Source: Diphasiastrum complanatum | Lineage: Eukaryota > Streptophyta > Lycopodiopsida > Lycopodiales > Lycopodiaceae | Direction: 5' to 3' | DNA length: 64,000 bases | NCBI GenBank assembly: GCA_029204225.1 | Contig: CM055095.1 | Coordinates: 36,171,078 to 36,235,077, forward strand | In this document: in pieces, positions 22,312 to 33,806 of the stretch | Layout: each line of letters starts with the position of its first letter | Position numbering within the stretch: the first letter of the stretch is position 1 | The notes under the pieces: generated by a model | What the model saw: only the letters and a program-made list of their open reading frames with translations | What the model was told of the DNA's origin: nothing | Databases searched by the model: none | Made by a program: the position numbers and the translations under genes

Positions 22312-23370
22312 ATGGTTTGTAAGCTCCATAAAGGACTATATGGACTGGAACAGTTACCAAGAGCTAGGTTTCATATTATCAATAATTTCTTTATTGAAAA
22401 TCACTTTCGGACTAGCTTTGTTTCTCTAAATTTCTATTTAAAAGCCATTTCCACCTCTTTTATAGTAGTCACAATGTATGTTGATAATACATTACCTTTT
22501 AGTTATAACATCGAATTTATAAGGGATGTCAAAATAATGCTCTCTCAAGAATTTGAGATGACAAATATGGGTGAGGCAAAATTTTGTCTCTGAGTTCAAA
22601 TTCACAGGGATAGGTTCAAGCCACTAATTTATATCAATCAACAAATGTAAATTCGTAATTTGAAATCTGATTTCTTGAATTGCAAGCTTGTCAACTCTCC
22701 TATGGATTTGAAATTGAAACAGTTTAAGGAACACTGCCCTCTGACTAATGAAGAAAAGGAGCAAATGAAAGAGTAGTCCTATCATTCTACAATAGAATCT
22801 CTTATGTATGCAATGCTCTGTACCAAGTCTAACATTGATTTGCATTTAATACTCTGAGTTAGTTCAAGTCCAATATTGGACTCATCTACTAGAAGACTTT
22901 TATCAAAATATTTACAAGCAACAAAGGACTAGTGCATCTACTATGGAAGATCAAATGCAAAAGAATAGACTTGTTTTGCAAGGCTACATAGATGCTAGTT
23001 GGGAACGTGACATGGAAACTAGAAAGTCCAGTTCATGATTTGTTTTCTTGCTCAATAATGGTCCTTTACCCTAGAATAGTAGAAACCAGACCTCTATTTA
23101 AAGCTTCCACAAAGGCAACTAAAAAAGCAAGACATTTATTATCTAACAGAGGGCTATCACAAAAGGTCCAACTCTATTATTTTCTGACAATCAAAGTAGT
23201 ATAGCTTTGTCACTTACAACAGTGATACTTCTTGTAGAAATAGAGGTGAAAATTCACATTCTACATAGATGCACTAGATGCCGCTACAGTTAGATTTTAT
23301 TAAGGCCATCGTATATTCCCGGAGGCAGAAACTATGTGACTACCTTAACTATACAAATGTCTATTTTTTT
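22312..23370 (+). pseudogene. Copia RT/RNase H remnant (Copia-3)
   Basis: Reads KLHKGLYGLEQLPRARF (usually YGLKQ.PR.W), then VTMYVDNTLPF, where the YVDD box has become YVDN, then LSQEFEMTNMGEAKFCL. After a stop come SPMDLKLKQF, PLTNEEKEQM and the SLMYAMLCTKSNIDL block, then decayed RNase H sequence with many stops to about 23370. The loss of the second catalytic Asp and over ten stops show an old fossil. Confidence 0.72.
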
Positions 23371-24065
23371 TTCACAACTATAAAACAATTACATTTTATT
23401 TACTGTTTTTTCTTTACGCAAAGATTGCACAAAATTAATTACATTTGTAGAGGTTTAAACTCCCAATGATTTGTACTTTATTCTACACTTAAATAGATGA
23501 TGAAATTCAAATACAAGTAATGCATATCACTCTGTCAATGATAATTTCAATAAGCCCTTAAACTGATTTATATACATGACACAATTAGGCTTATTTTTTA
23601 AAGTGTGTGCAATTAATGCATTCTCTTAGATCATGGTACACATAACTTTGCCATTAATTAAAGGTTACTTGTTTTGTTTCTTGAATGAATGAAACTAGTT
23701 TTTTTTTTTTTTGAATATTCTATTTTGATGTAGTTACAATTCATAATTCTGATTTCTCGTAGGTTAATGTGTTATTGTTACTAGGTGAATTACGAGAAAA
23801 TTTGCTAAAAGAGATCTAAACGGGTCTCAATGACCCCTCAATTATTTCTGATAAGCTCATTTGATCTATTCTCTTGGCAAATATTTTTGTAGAGCACAAA
23901 ATTTGCAGGACATTACCTAACTAAATAGCTAATTATTTACGCCTATATGTTATTGAAACCCATATATTCCTTATCCAATTTTCCAACAAAAATCACCAAC
24001 TTATCAAAGCTATGATGGTAGCATTATCTTTGATTATTGGCTCTTTCATTTTTAGGTTCACTTAT
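23371..24065. other. Non-coding, nothing recognised
   Basis: AT-rich sequence with a T13 run near 23700. I see no reading frame, primer site or repeat structure. Confidence 0.4.
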
Positions 24066-24070
24066 CCATG

Positions 24071-24440
24071 GTGGAAAGAGATCTAGACATGATAGTAGAC
24101 CTGCAAATTATGGCCAAAATTCTAAAGCATTATCTCTATCGCTATCCGTAAAATTATTTTTTGCTTTTTCATGAAAAAAAGGAGGTTGCCTCGTAGAACG
24201 TAATTTTTGCGCCTCCTTTTTTTCTTTCAAATTTTTTTACATGCACCTTCTGGGACCATGGTGGAAAGAGATCTAGACATGATAGTAGATCTATAAATTA
24301 TGTCCAAAATTCTGAATCATTATCTCTATCGCTATCCGTAATTTTTGCGTCTCAATTTTTTTACATGAACCTTCTGGGATGCGGAAGGTGCATGGAAATT
24401 TTTTTTACATGACCTTATGCACGGAAGGTGGATGTAAAAC
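24071..24440. repeat. Direct repeat, about 190-bp period
   Basis: The block starting GTGGAAAGAGATCTAGACAT at 24071 recurs at 24261, with about 80 bp of close identity ending CTATCGCTATCCGTAA. The linker word TTTTTTTACATG plus CCTTCTGGGA also repeats, with a partial third copy near 24395. Confidence 0.75.
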
Positions 24441-24662
24441 AAATTCACAGCAAAAAAGAAGAAAATAAATGTAATTTTTTTTTTTCACGCAGCGGAAGGT
24501 CACCTCCTCGGCCATTCCGCCATGAGAGGGGACTTTCGCCTCGGCCAGAGGACTTTCCATGACGGATGACCTTGCCTCGGAGGATGACCTTCCCCACCTT
24601 TAATTGTGAAGAAGCCGTAATTGGCATGAGGAGTGATGGAGGACAGGTGTTGAATGTTCATA

Positions 24663-24767
24663 GGCTCTGAACAGCTGTGTTCAGAGCCATATTCAATTGG
24701 CCTTCAATTGAAGGGCCAATTACGCTCAATAGCATGCGTGCTTACTCCCGGTAGCAAGCCTGCTACC
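24663..24767. repeat. Three adjacent inverted repeats
   Basis: Three stems in about 100 bp. First, GGCTCTGAACA-GCTG-TGTTCAGAGCC at 24663-24688 (11-bp perfect arms). Second, AATTGGCC / GGCCAATT around TTCAATTGAA near 24693-24720. Third, GGTAGCA-AGCC-TGCTACC at 24750-24767. They lie about 0.5 kb upstream of the proposed PEX13 start codon. Confidence 0.85.
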
Positions 24768-24769
24768 AT

Positions 24770-25252
24770 GTAAAAGCAAGGTGGCTCGGTGCGTGAAGGG
24801 TGCCTTGGCCTTGGCACACATGGTAGCAGACGTGGTGAGGCCACTATCTAGTTCATAACCTTGTTATGTGAGCGTTAATTAAGGTGATTTTATTCTTAAT
24901 TATGGGAGAAAGTACATCCAAGCTACATGGCCTTTTCAAACACAGCCACGTTTACTAAACTTCATATCAATTCTCGGGGCAATTAAAACTCTCCATCACG
25001 GCTGGTATTCTCTCTCTCGCATTTGGTGCTGCGATGAGGTCGGCTTTGCAGGAAGACATCGCCAAATCATCCTCAGAATCTTCCGAGCTGAATTAGCAAT
25101 TGCAGTTTGGATGCTGTGGATGGGACGCCTGTGGTTTTGATGCAAAATAGGATTTGAGCAGTGGATTGATCGAGAATAGTGCTCAGAGACAGCCGTTTGG
25201 CTGAGATTTTGATGTCAATACGACGCACTTGAACGTGTTTAGGGTTTCAAAG
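24770..25252 (+). promoter_or_regulatory. Probable PEX13 promoter and 5' UTR
   Basis: No transposon signature. A CT-rich initiator-like stretch (TTCTCTCTCTCGC) lies near 25008, a short upstream frame starts at 25034, and TTTAGGGTTTC, a telo-box-like word common near plant transcription starts, lies 10 bp before the ATG at 25253. The exact start site cannot be read from sequence. Confidence 0.4.
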
Positions 25253-28200
25253 ATGGCATCGTCAGGTAGTGTGATTGAAGTTTTGTGTTGGATGTTTAGT
25301 TGCTGCCGCAGTTTATTTTATATACGTTCTTGATATGTTTATGGGGAAGTAAGCATTTGAGTGTTTGAGGAAAGTATTGCTCTGACTTGATGCTCAGCTA
25401 ATTTCACCCCCAAGACATCATGCATAGCATATACAGAATTGAGGGATTTGATGCAGCATGCCGAATTTTGACAGTTTAGGATATGAATTGCGTATTTTTT
25501 TTATTTGCTACGATTAGTAGCTAGCCACTAGCTGAATCTTGTCTGTCAATATCCTGATGTACGGGTGGTATTGTGAAAGTATGATAGAGAATCTAGAATG
25601 CGTGATTTTTGTTCATCGTGGGTTACGAATTAACCTAATCTATTAAAATATGGTGAGGCTAAGTGCAACCCTTGAGGTGCTGCTGCACCTTATTTTAGGG
25701 TTGAAGCCTCAACCTCTCAGCCCTTGTTAGGCTGCAATTGAATTCTTCTGTCAAGGGTAATGGCCAGGCGTGCATGGTGTATAGGGCTGGGAATATCTTG
25801 TTGTAATAGATCCTAACACCACAATAGGGCAAACACTAACTGATCCACCCAACCTTGCCTACTCCCTGATATAGAGTAAGCCCCTCCTAGCCCAGTGTGA
25901 GGACTGGTAACATGCAACTGCCAAGTGTCGGCCACGTGTCACTGACGTGGCCGACTGCACGTCGGGACCCAACTGGGAGCCCTATCTTGTTGATAGGGTC
26001 CCTAGGCTGTGTTAGGCCCACCATGGCTATGGACCCTGTTGGGGCACACTACTCACACTGTCTTGCCTGTTGGTCATGTACGCTGGACACGACCCTGACT
26101 GTGGTATCTGACCTATCTGTGTTCTCTAGGGTTCGGCACTGGTCACGAGCTCGTGACACTCCCTCCCCCTTAAGAACCGTCTTGGTCCTCTAAGACAAAG
26201 TCTAGAAAAATCTTGCGAAGGACGTTGCCTCTTTCCCAAGTGGCATTCTCAACAGGCTGATCATTCCACTTAACCAGATATTCTTGGTATAGAGTATGAC
26301 GAGTCTGCGTCTCTCTACTATCAAGAATCTCCTCTGGTTCATGTGGAGGTTGCTGAGGATCCAATGGGAGAACTAGAACACTGTCCCCTACCAGATTGTC
26401 TGATCTGGTTAAGGCTTTTCGTAACTGACTTACATGAAAGACTGGAAAAACTTTACTGCTGTGTGGGAGTTCTAGTTCATAGGTGACCTCGCCTAGTCTC
26501 TTACTGATGGTAAAGGGACCACAATACCTTGGAGACAACTTAGCGCACACTCCTGATTTGAGGGTCGACTGGGACTCTCAAGTAGACTTTCTCACCAGTG
26601 GAGAACTGCACATCCCGTCTGTGTGGATCTGCATAATGCCTGGCTCGATCCTGGGACTGCCTAATGCTACGCTTAGCATGTTCTATCATCTGGTTTAGGT
26701 CCTCTAAAAAGTTTCTGGCTGCTTCAACTTTTTCTTGTTTAAACCTTACAGCTGTGGGTGAGCGTGGCTGAAAACCGTACATCAGCATAAATGGGTTGTA
26801 TCCCGTAGCTGAATGTTTGGTACTGTTGTAAGCAAATTCTAATATCGAGAGATACTCCTCCCAATTAGTCTGTTTCTTGCTGACGTATGCACGAAGCATA
26901 TCCTCCAGCACCTGATTTACCCTCTCTGTTTGACCGTCCGTCTGTGGATGGTCGGTGGTACTTATATTAAGTTTAGTATGGAGATGATGGAATACTGCCC
27001 TCCAAAAATTTCTAGTAAACTTACTGTCCCGGTCGCTAACTATGCCGGAAGGTAGACCGTACAATTTAAATAGCCCGTCTACAAACAACCTCGCTAACTC
27101 TGGAGCTCTAACGGTTGTTTTGGTCGGAATGAAATGAGCCATTTTGGTCAGACGGTCAATTGTGACCCATATAGCGTCATTACCCTTTTGGGTTTTAGGC
27201 AGGCCTACAATAAAACCCATGGAGATACTCTCCCATTTACCAGCTGGTATTTCTAAGGGATGCAACAACCCTCCTGCCTTTAAACGCTCTGCTTTGTTTA
27301 CTTGACATTTCTGGCAACTGGTTACATACTGGTGGACGTCCTTTTTCATACTGGGCCAAAAAAATTGCCTACGAAGAAGCTCATAGGTTTTCTGTGGTGT
27401 CCCGCACTAGGATTGTCATGACATTCATATAGGACCTGCTACCTATAATCCTCTGAATTGGGGACACATACTCTATCTCTATAGAGCAAGTACTCATATA
27501 CAAATAATGCCTCCAAGTCTTAAGGGCATGGACTATAGAAAAGAGTTCCTTTTCATAGGCACTGTACCTAGTCTGAGCTGGCTCGAGTTTTTTACTCTCG
27601 AACGCAACTGGTCGTCCACCCTGAGTTAGCATAGCACCTACTGCAAAGTCGCTAGCATCTGTTTCGACCACAAATGGCTGATTGGGGTCGACGACCTTTA
27701 AAACTGGTGCTGTAGCTAAGGCTGTTTTGAGAACATCAAAGCTCTCCTGCTGTGTGGACTCCCAAATGAACTCCTTTCCCTTCCCCTTAAGAAGATTTGT
27801 CATGGGAACTGCTATCTGAGCATATTCCTTGACAAATCGTCTGTAATATCCGGCCAAACCAAGAAAGATCTGAAGTTCCAAAATATTCTGAGGTCTCAGC
27901 CAACTGAGTATGGCTTTAACCTTATTTGGGTCCATCTTAATCCCATCTGAAGAGATAATGTGACCCAAATATGCTACTTCTTCAACGAAGAATTCACACT
28001 TGGATTGTTTAGCATAAAGCTTATGCTTTCTGAGCAGTTGAAACACCTTTCTGAGGTATTTTAGATGCTCCTTCCTCGTTTTGCTGTAGACGAGGATGTC
28101 ATCTAACAATACGAATACAAACTTACCCAAGTATGGTCTGAGGACACTGTTCATCAAGGTCATAAAGGTAGCTGGAGCATTTGTGAGCCCAAATGGCATC

Positions 28201-31200
28201 ACCTTAAACTCATAATGACCGTGACGAGTCCTAAAAGCTGTTTTCGAGACATCTTTCGATTTTATACGGACTTGATGATATCCCGATCTTGCTGAAAAAC
28301 TTAGCCCCCTCGAGTTGGTCAAACAACTCGTCTGCCCGAGGCATAGGGTATTTATTCTTAATTGTGACTTTATTGAGGGCTCTGTAATCTACGCAAAGAC
28401 GCATAGACCCCTCTTTCTTTTTGACCAATAGGACTGGTGAGGCCCATGGTGAACTACTGGTCTGAATTTGGCCTTTCCCAAGATAATTTGTTAATTGCCT
28501 AGTTATTTCTTCATCCTCTGTTCGGCTGACCCCATACGGAGGTTTAGAAACAGGTGCTGTACTTGGTACTAGGTTTATTACATGATTTACCTCTCTGCTA
28601 GGTGGTAAACCATGTGATAAATCTTTAGGAAAAACATCTTTAAATTTAGACAATAAAGTTTCTAATCTACTGATTTTCTGCTGAATAGAACTGGAAATAG
28701 AAACTTCAGGAATAAACTGAAAGTCACATAAGAATACCTGATGGTCTTCGTCTCCGATTAGCTGACAGAGCTCTGAACTGCAGACCATAGGACTGTTGGG
28801 AACATCATGCTCCCCATGCAACTGGATCTCTCGGCCTTTATGTTGAAAGTTGAGGGTGTTCTCCTGATAGTTTCTGTGGAGGGAAGGTCCTAAACTGTAG
28901 AGCCAATCTCTCCCAAGAACAATATCTGTGCGATCCAGGTGCATTATTTGAAAGTTTATTTCATCTTGGTACCCCTGAATACCAAGATTCAAATCACTTA
29001 CCATAGTTTTCCATATTTTTTTAATCTTCACTCTTAGCTAATGAAACTATGTACCTATGCTGACTAGGTACTTCTGGTAGTTTAAGCTTTTTAACCAGGA
29101 TGTAGTGGATGAAATTATGGATTGCCCCATCATCAACCATAACTCTTACTGACTGGTTACCAACTTTCCCATGCATACGTACTAGGTCATGCGGCCCAAA
29201 GCTGAAGGGTCTCGCTAGCATTGCAGAGGTCAGCTGGCAACAGTGTTCATGATCTTCATGATACACTTTGATTTCGGAAGCTGCCAAGTCACTGGGGAAA
29301 CATACAGTCTGAACAAGATGAACTTGTTTTTTATCTTTCTTACCTTTTTTAGTGAAAGGCCCCTTGGGACACTGTCTGACTGTGTGTCCCTTGCCCATAC
29401 ACACAAAGCACAAACGTTCTTGTTTGGCTTTCTCAAAATCATCTGGTTTTAAGTGCTGTATGAGTGAAGGGCGTTTCTGAGGAGCTTCACTTTTAAATTT
29501 ATCTTGATTCTTTCTTTTTAAAAATTTCTTTTTAAATTGAAAGTCTTTCTGAGGAGGCTGCTCAGAAAGTGGCTACTGTCTCGCCCTCTTCCTACCCACT
29601 GAATCATCATAGATTTGAGCATATCTGAGAGCTTGCTCAAGGGTAGTAGGCGAGTTTCTATGGACCTCTACTTTATATTCATCTTTGAGGCCACGGACAA
29701 ATCCCTTGATTTTCTGATAATCATCCATATTTTTAATTTTTAAAATTGCTTCTCGATACTGCGAGATATATTGGATGAGGGATTTATCCATTACTGTTCT
29801 TTCCCAGGCTTCCCAGGCTCTATCAAGTTCATTTTCTGGTAGGAATTTTCTTAGGAAAGCTTCTTCAAAAGCTTTCCATGACCGGGGAGTCTGCCCAGTC
29901 TCCTGGAGATTTAACCACCACTTATAGGCCATGGGCCCTAAGGAAGGACTGGCCTCAATAGCTTGCAAATGGTCAGGGGTCTGTTTAAGAGCATGAATGT
30001 TCTTCCATTTGCTGAGGAAGGTTTGTAGAATGTCTGCATTTCTATCCTTCTCTTCCCCATTAAAAGTAGGAGGCTTTAAATCTTTAAAAACACTGGGGTG
30101 AGACCGTAAAGTCTCACCCGAAACTGATGGAAGTGGAGAAGGAGATAACTGAGAAGTGGAGGGAAGGCTTCCTTTCGCGGAACTCAAAATCAAGCTTTTG
30201 AGTTCAGCGAACGAGTCGTCCACATTGGACTTGAAATTGGCTAATGCCAACTTCAGTTCATCCACTTCTGTTACCAGCTGGAGAAACTGCTCCTTGGTAA
30301 CCAGTTCGTTGAGTTCTTCGGCGAACTGTTCCTGTTCTTCCAATTCCATGGGTTCCTTCCCTTTTCTGTAAGCCAAGGCTTCTGTTTCAAGTTCGTCGAA
30401 GCCTCTCTCCAGGGGTTGATCAGGTCCTCGAGGAGTGGTCATCTTCGGAACAGAAAGAGAGCTACCTTAACTTCGGAAGGAAAAAAAAGTCTAAAAGACT
30501 AATTTACAACTGTACAAGGGAAAGGAAAGATGACTTAGCTGTTTCTGAGGACTGTACTTCCAAAGAAATTACGAAGAGGAACCCTTTCAGCTCTTTTCCC
30601 CGAGATTTCAGACCTGCTGTCTCGGAAAATCCCAGTTTGAAGCTTCAAAACGGTGCCAAATTTCCCGGCTCTGATACCAGTGTAATAGATCCAAACACCA
30701 CAGTAGGGCAAACACTAACTGATCCACCCAACCTTGCCTACTCCCTGATATAGAGTAAGCCCCTCCTAGCCCAGTGTGAGGACTGGTAGCATGCAACTGC
30801 CAAGTGTCGGCCACGTGTCACTGACGTGGCCGACTGGACGTCGGGACCCAACTGGGAGCCCTATCTTGTTAACAGGGTCCCTAGGCTGTGTTAGGCCCGC
30901 CATGGCTATGGACCGTGCAAGGGCACACTACTCACACTATCTTGCCCTGTTGGTCATGTACGCTGGACACGACCCTGACTGTGGTATCTGACCTATCTGT
31001 GTTCTCTAGGGTTCGGCGCTGGTCACGAGCTCGTAACACTTGTAGTCCAATTTAGTAACCTTTTCTTCAACTCTTAACTATTATTATTGGTTTCTGTTGA
31101 CCGTAAGGGGTTGAATTATCTACAGTCTTGCATAGAAGGATTCAAGGGAATTCAATTGATAGCAGATGTGGGTGGGATTGAAGTGTGTCTTAACATGTAC

Positions 31201-33641
31201 AATCACCAAATTTTGTTCAGGTTTTGCAACAGAATTGCCAATATAAAAGGAAGACTAATGGGAGAAAATCATTTACATGGTCATCATCACGCAGGAATTT
31301 CCTTCTTGAAGTGAATATATAACATTTTGGTTATGCTTTGCTTAATTCTAGGGCCTTAATGATGTTAATTTGAACGCGGATGCGAGGCGCATGATATGTT
31401 TTCAGATTATGCATTGGGACAAACTCCATGGTATCCATGATGAGGGCAAGTAAAGATTTTGTGGGCAGGTGCTTCAAAAAATGACAATTCCATGTACTTT
31501 GATAGCGTTAGTTGAATATAATGACAATTTCATGTACTTTGAATACACTGCAATATATCTATTTGAAAAACCTTGCTCACACATAATCAATTTGCAATAT
31601 TCTTTTGTATTATAGATTATAATTCCTTGGCAAAATTTTGCAATTATTTTTCAATGGATTAAGTTAGTTTTTAAATTTCATAGTCAAGGGCCATTCTTAT
31701 GTATGCTTTGCTGCAATTGAGATAGCAAACTTCATCTTTGGTAGCAATATAATCGATTGTTGACAATAAGTTGACGTTACTATGAATAGTGAGCAACCTT
31801 CTTGAAATTATAAAAAAGTCTCTTAGTAGCTATGAGCAAAAACAAGAAAGATTTTTTCTATGATTGATAGTGTTATTAACTCAATCACAAATTTTGGCTT
31901 CAAATGAAGTTCAAAAGTAACAAAGAGCATTCACAAAGCATTCTCCAACTAAGAAAACTTAATGGAAGAGAAAGGTTGTCAATAGCTCAAGTAGGCTCAA
32001 TTGGTGGGGCTCAATTCGTCAGGTTGAGATCATGAGAGGTCTTCACGTCTTAGTACCTAACCCCTTTTTACTTCTCTAACTTAAGGTTAGCTACTGACCA
32101 AGTCTAGTGGGTAAGCGTTGTAAAGTTTAAGTATTTTTGAAAAGTAGAGAGTTTGCTTATGATAATTCTTTTTACTCCCTACTAGAAAAGTTTGTTTTGA
32201 ACTTGTGTATGACAAAATGCTACCTCCATCATTGATTCAAACTAAAGAACAAGTATTTGATGCTGACCAATTCTATAAAGATTTCAAGGTTGCCTATGAG
32301 TAAGTGTCCAAAGCCAAAGCATGAATTGGAATAAAACAAAAGAGGAAAGGAATGTTTAATGAGGGTGATTGGGTACTTTTTAAGTTTGATAAGAAAAGAC
32401 TTAAAGAAGGAAAAGGAAATAACGGTTGCATGTTAAGTTGTCACTTATATATTATCGTGCTTTCAAAGTGGCTTAAGTCATTAATGATAATGAGTATGTG
32501 GCCCTAAAAACAAAACCCCCATTCCGGAATGAGGGGTGCAAGTATGATATATGTATATATTTAAGATGCCCCCCCTCTCCCCTTTGGAACGCTCGTTTCA
32601 GACAGCAGAACGCAGTTAATTGTTTTTAAAAAAATTTATGTTATAGATATATTATGCATATATATATTATGTATTATATAAACGATATATTAATCACTTA
32701 ATGTTGTTTGACTATAAAAACAAAAAAAATATAAGTTTAAAAAAAAACATTCAACCAAAGTTCCATGTGTCGTACCACGGCACGGGTTCCGTAGGTGCCG
32801 CAGAACTTCAGTTCCACGGCACCCACGACACCTGTTTTTTCTCTTTAAAGTCATTTTTGGTAAAAAAACCCAAAAAAAAGAAACACGTGCCGGTGTGCCA
32901 TGGTACGGCACCTGGTACGGTACCTGGACCCCACGACACGGGTGCCGTGGGGTACTTTGCATGATTCAACTATAAAAACAATCAGAACAATATTATTTGA
33001 CGGTCCCTGAATGTTAAATTAAAATTTGAAACACTACCATCAAATCCGCCCGGAACGTATAGTACGACTGGTGTGTGTGTGTTTGAGCCATACTAAACCA
33101 TCTAAAATCATAACAAATTGTACCAAACCATGTATGACCCGAAACGATCCCCAGGTTAAAAAATCTCGATTGACCCAATTCTAACTACAAGGGGAAAAGC
33201 ATCTTTCTTGTAACCCGAAGACTTGTTTGAAGAATATATGGTGATGCCTCATGAACCATCACAGAATGGCTCAAAATGTGGAAGTGGAACAAAAAGTAGA
33301 ACCAAAAAGATCGATACACGTGCCTCCTTGAACCTACAAGATAGGAAGATCCCTTAATGAGAGACACATGGCTATGTAAGCCCTCTCCTTAGCTTTTATC
33401 GCGTCCGCCAACATGCAATCGTTTGGCATTCCTGAGGCCGCGCCGAGAGGGCTTAACAAGGGCGCAGGGAGGGTAAAGGAAGGGCGCGAGGGGAGGGCAC
33501 GCCTAGAGAGCGTGCCGGGAGGGAGTAGGGCGGGCGTGGAGAGGGGGCTCAAGGAGGGCAAAGGGAGCGCATGCGGGGAGGATGCAAGGGCGGGGGCTGG
33601 GGCGTGGGAAGGGTGCAGGGAGGCGTGCAATGGAGGGGACA

Positions 33642-33682
<41 letters not shown>

Positions 33683-33732
33683 GCTGCACACCCCCACGCG
33701 CGCGCACACACACCATCGGCACACTTTGCTAG

Positions 33733-33806
<74 letters not shown>

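Larger units (their letters stand above)
25802..31038 (-). mobile_element. Complete Gypsy chromodomain LTR retrotransposon
   Basis: A full-length element of 5237 bp inserted antisense in PEX13 intron 1. LTRs at 25802-26158 (357 bp, 3') and 30681-31038 (358 bp, 5') are about 96% identical by eye, both TG...CA. The target duplication CTTGT is perfect (25797-25801 and 31039-31043). The primer site is TGGTATCAGAGC and the polypurine tract AGGGGGAGGGAG. Internal order on the - strand is gag, knuckle, protease, RT, RNase H, integrase, chromodomain, which places it among the chromoviruses (Ty3/Gypsy). Several catalytic residues are lost, so it is non-autonomous. Confidence 0.96.
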
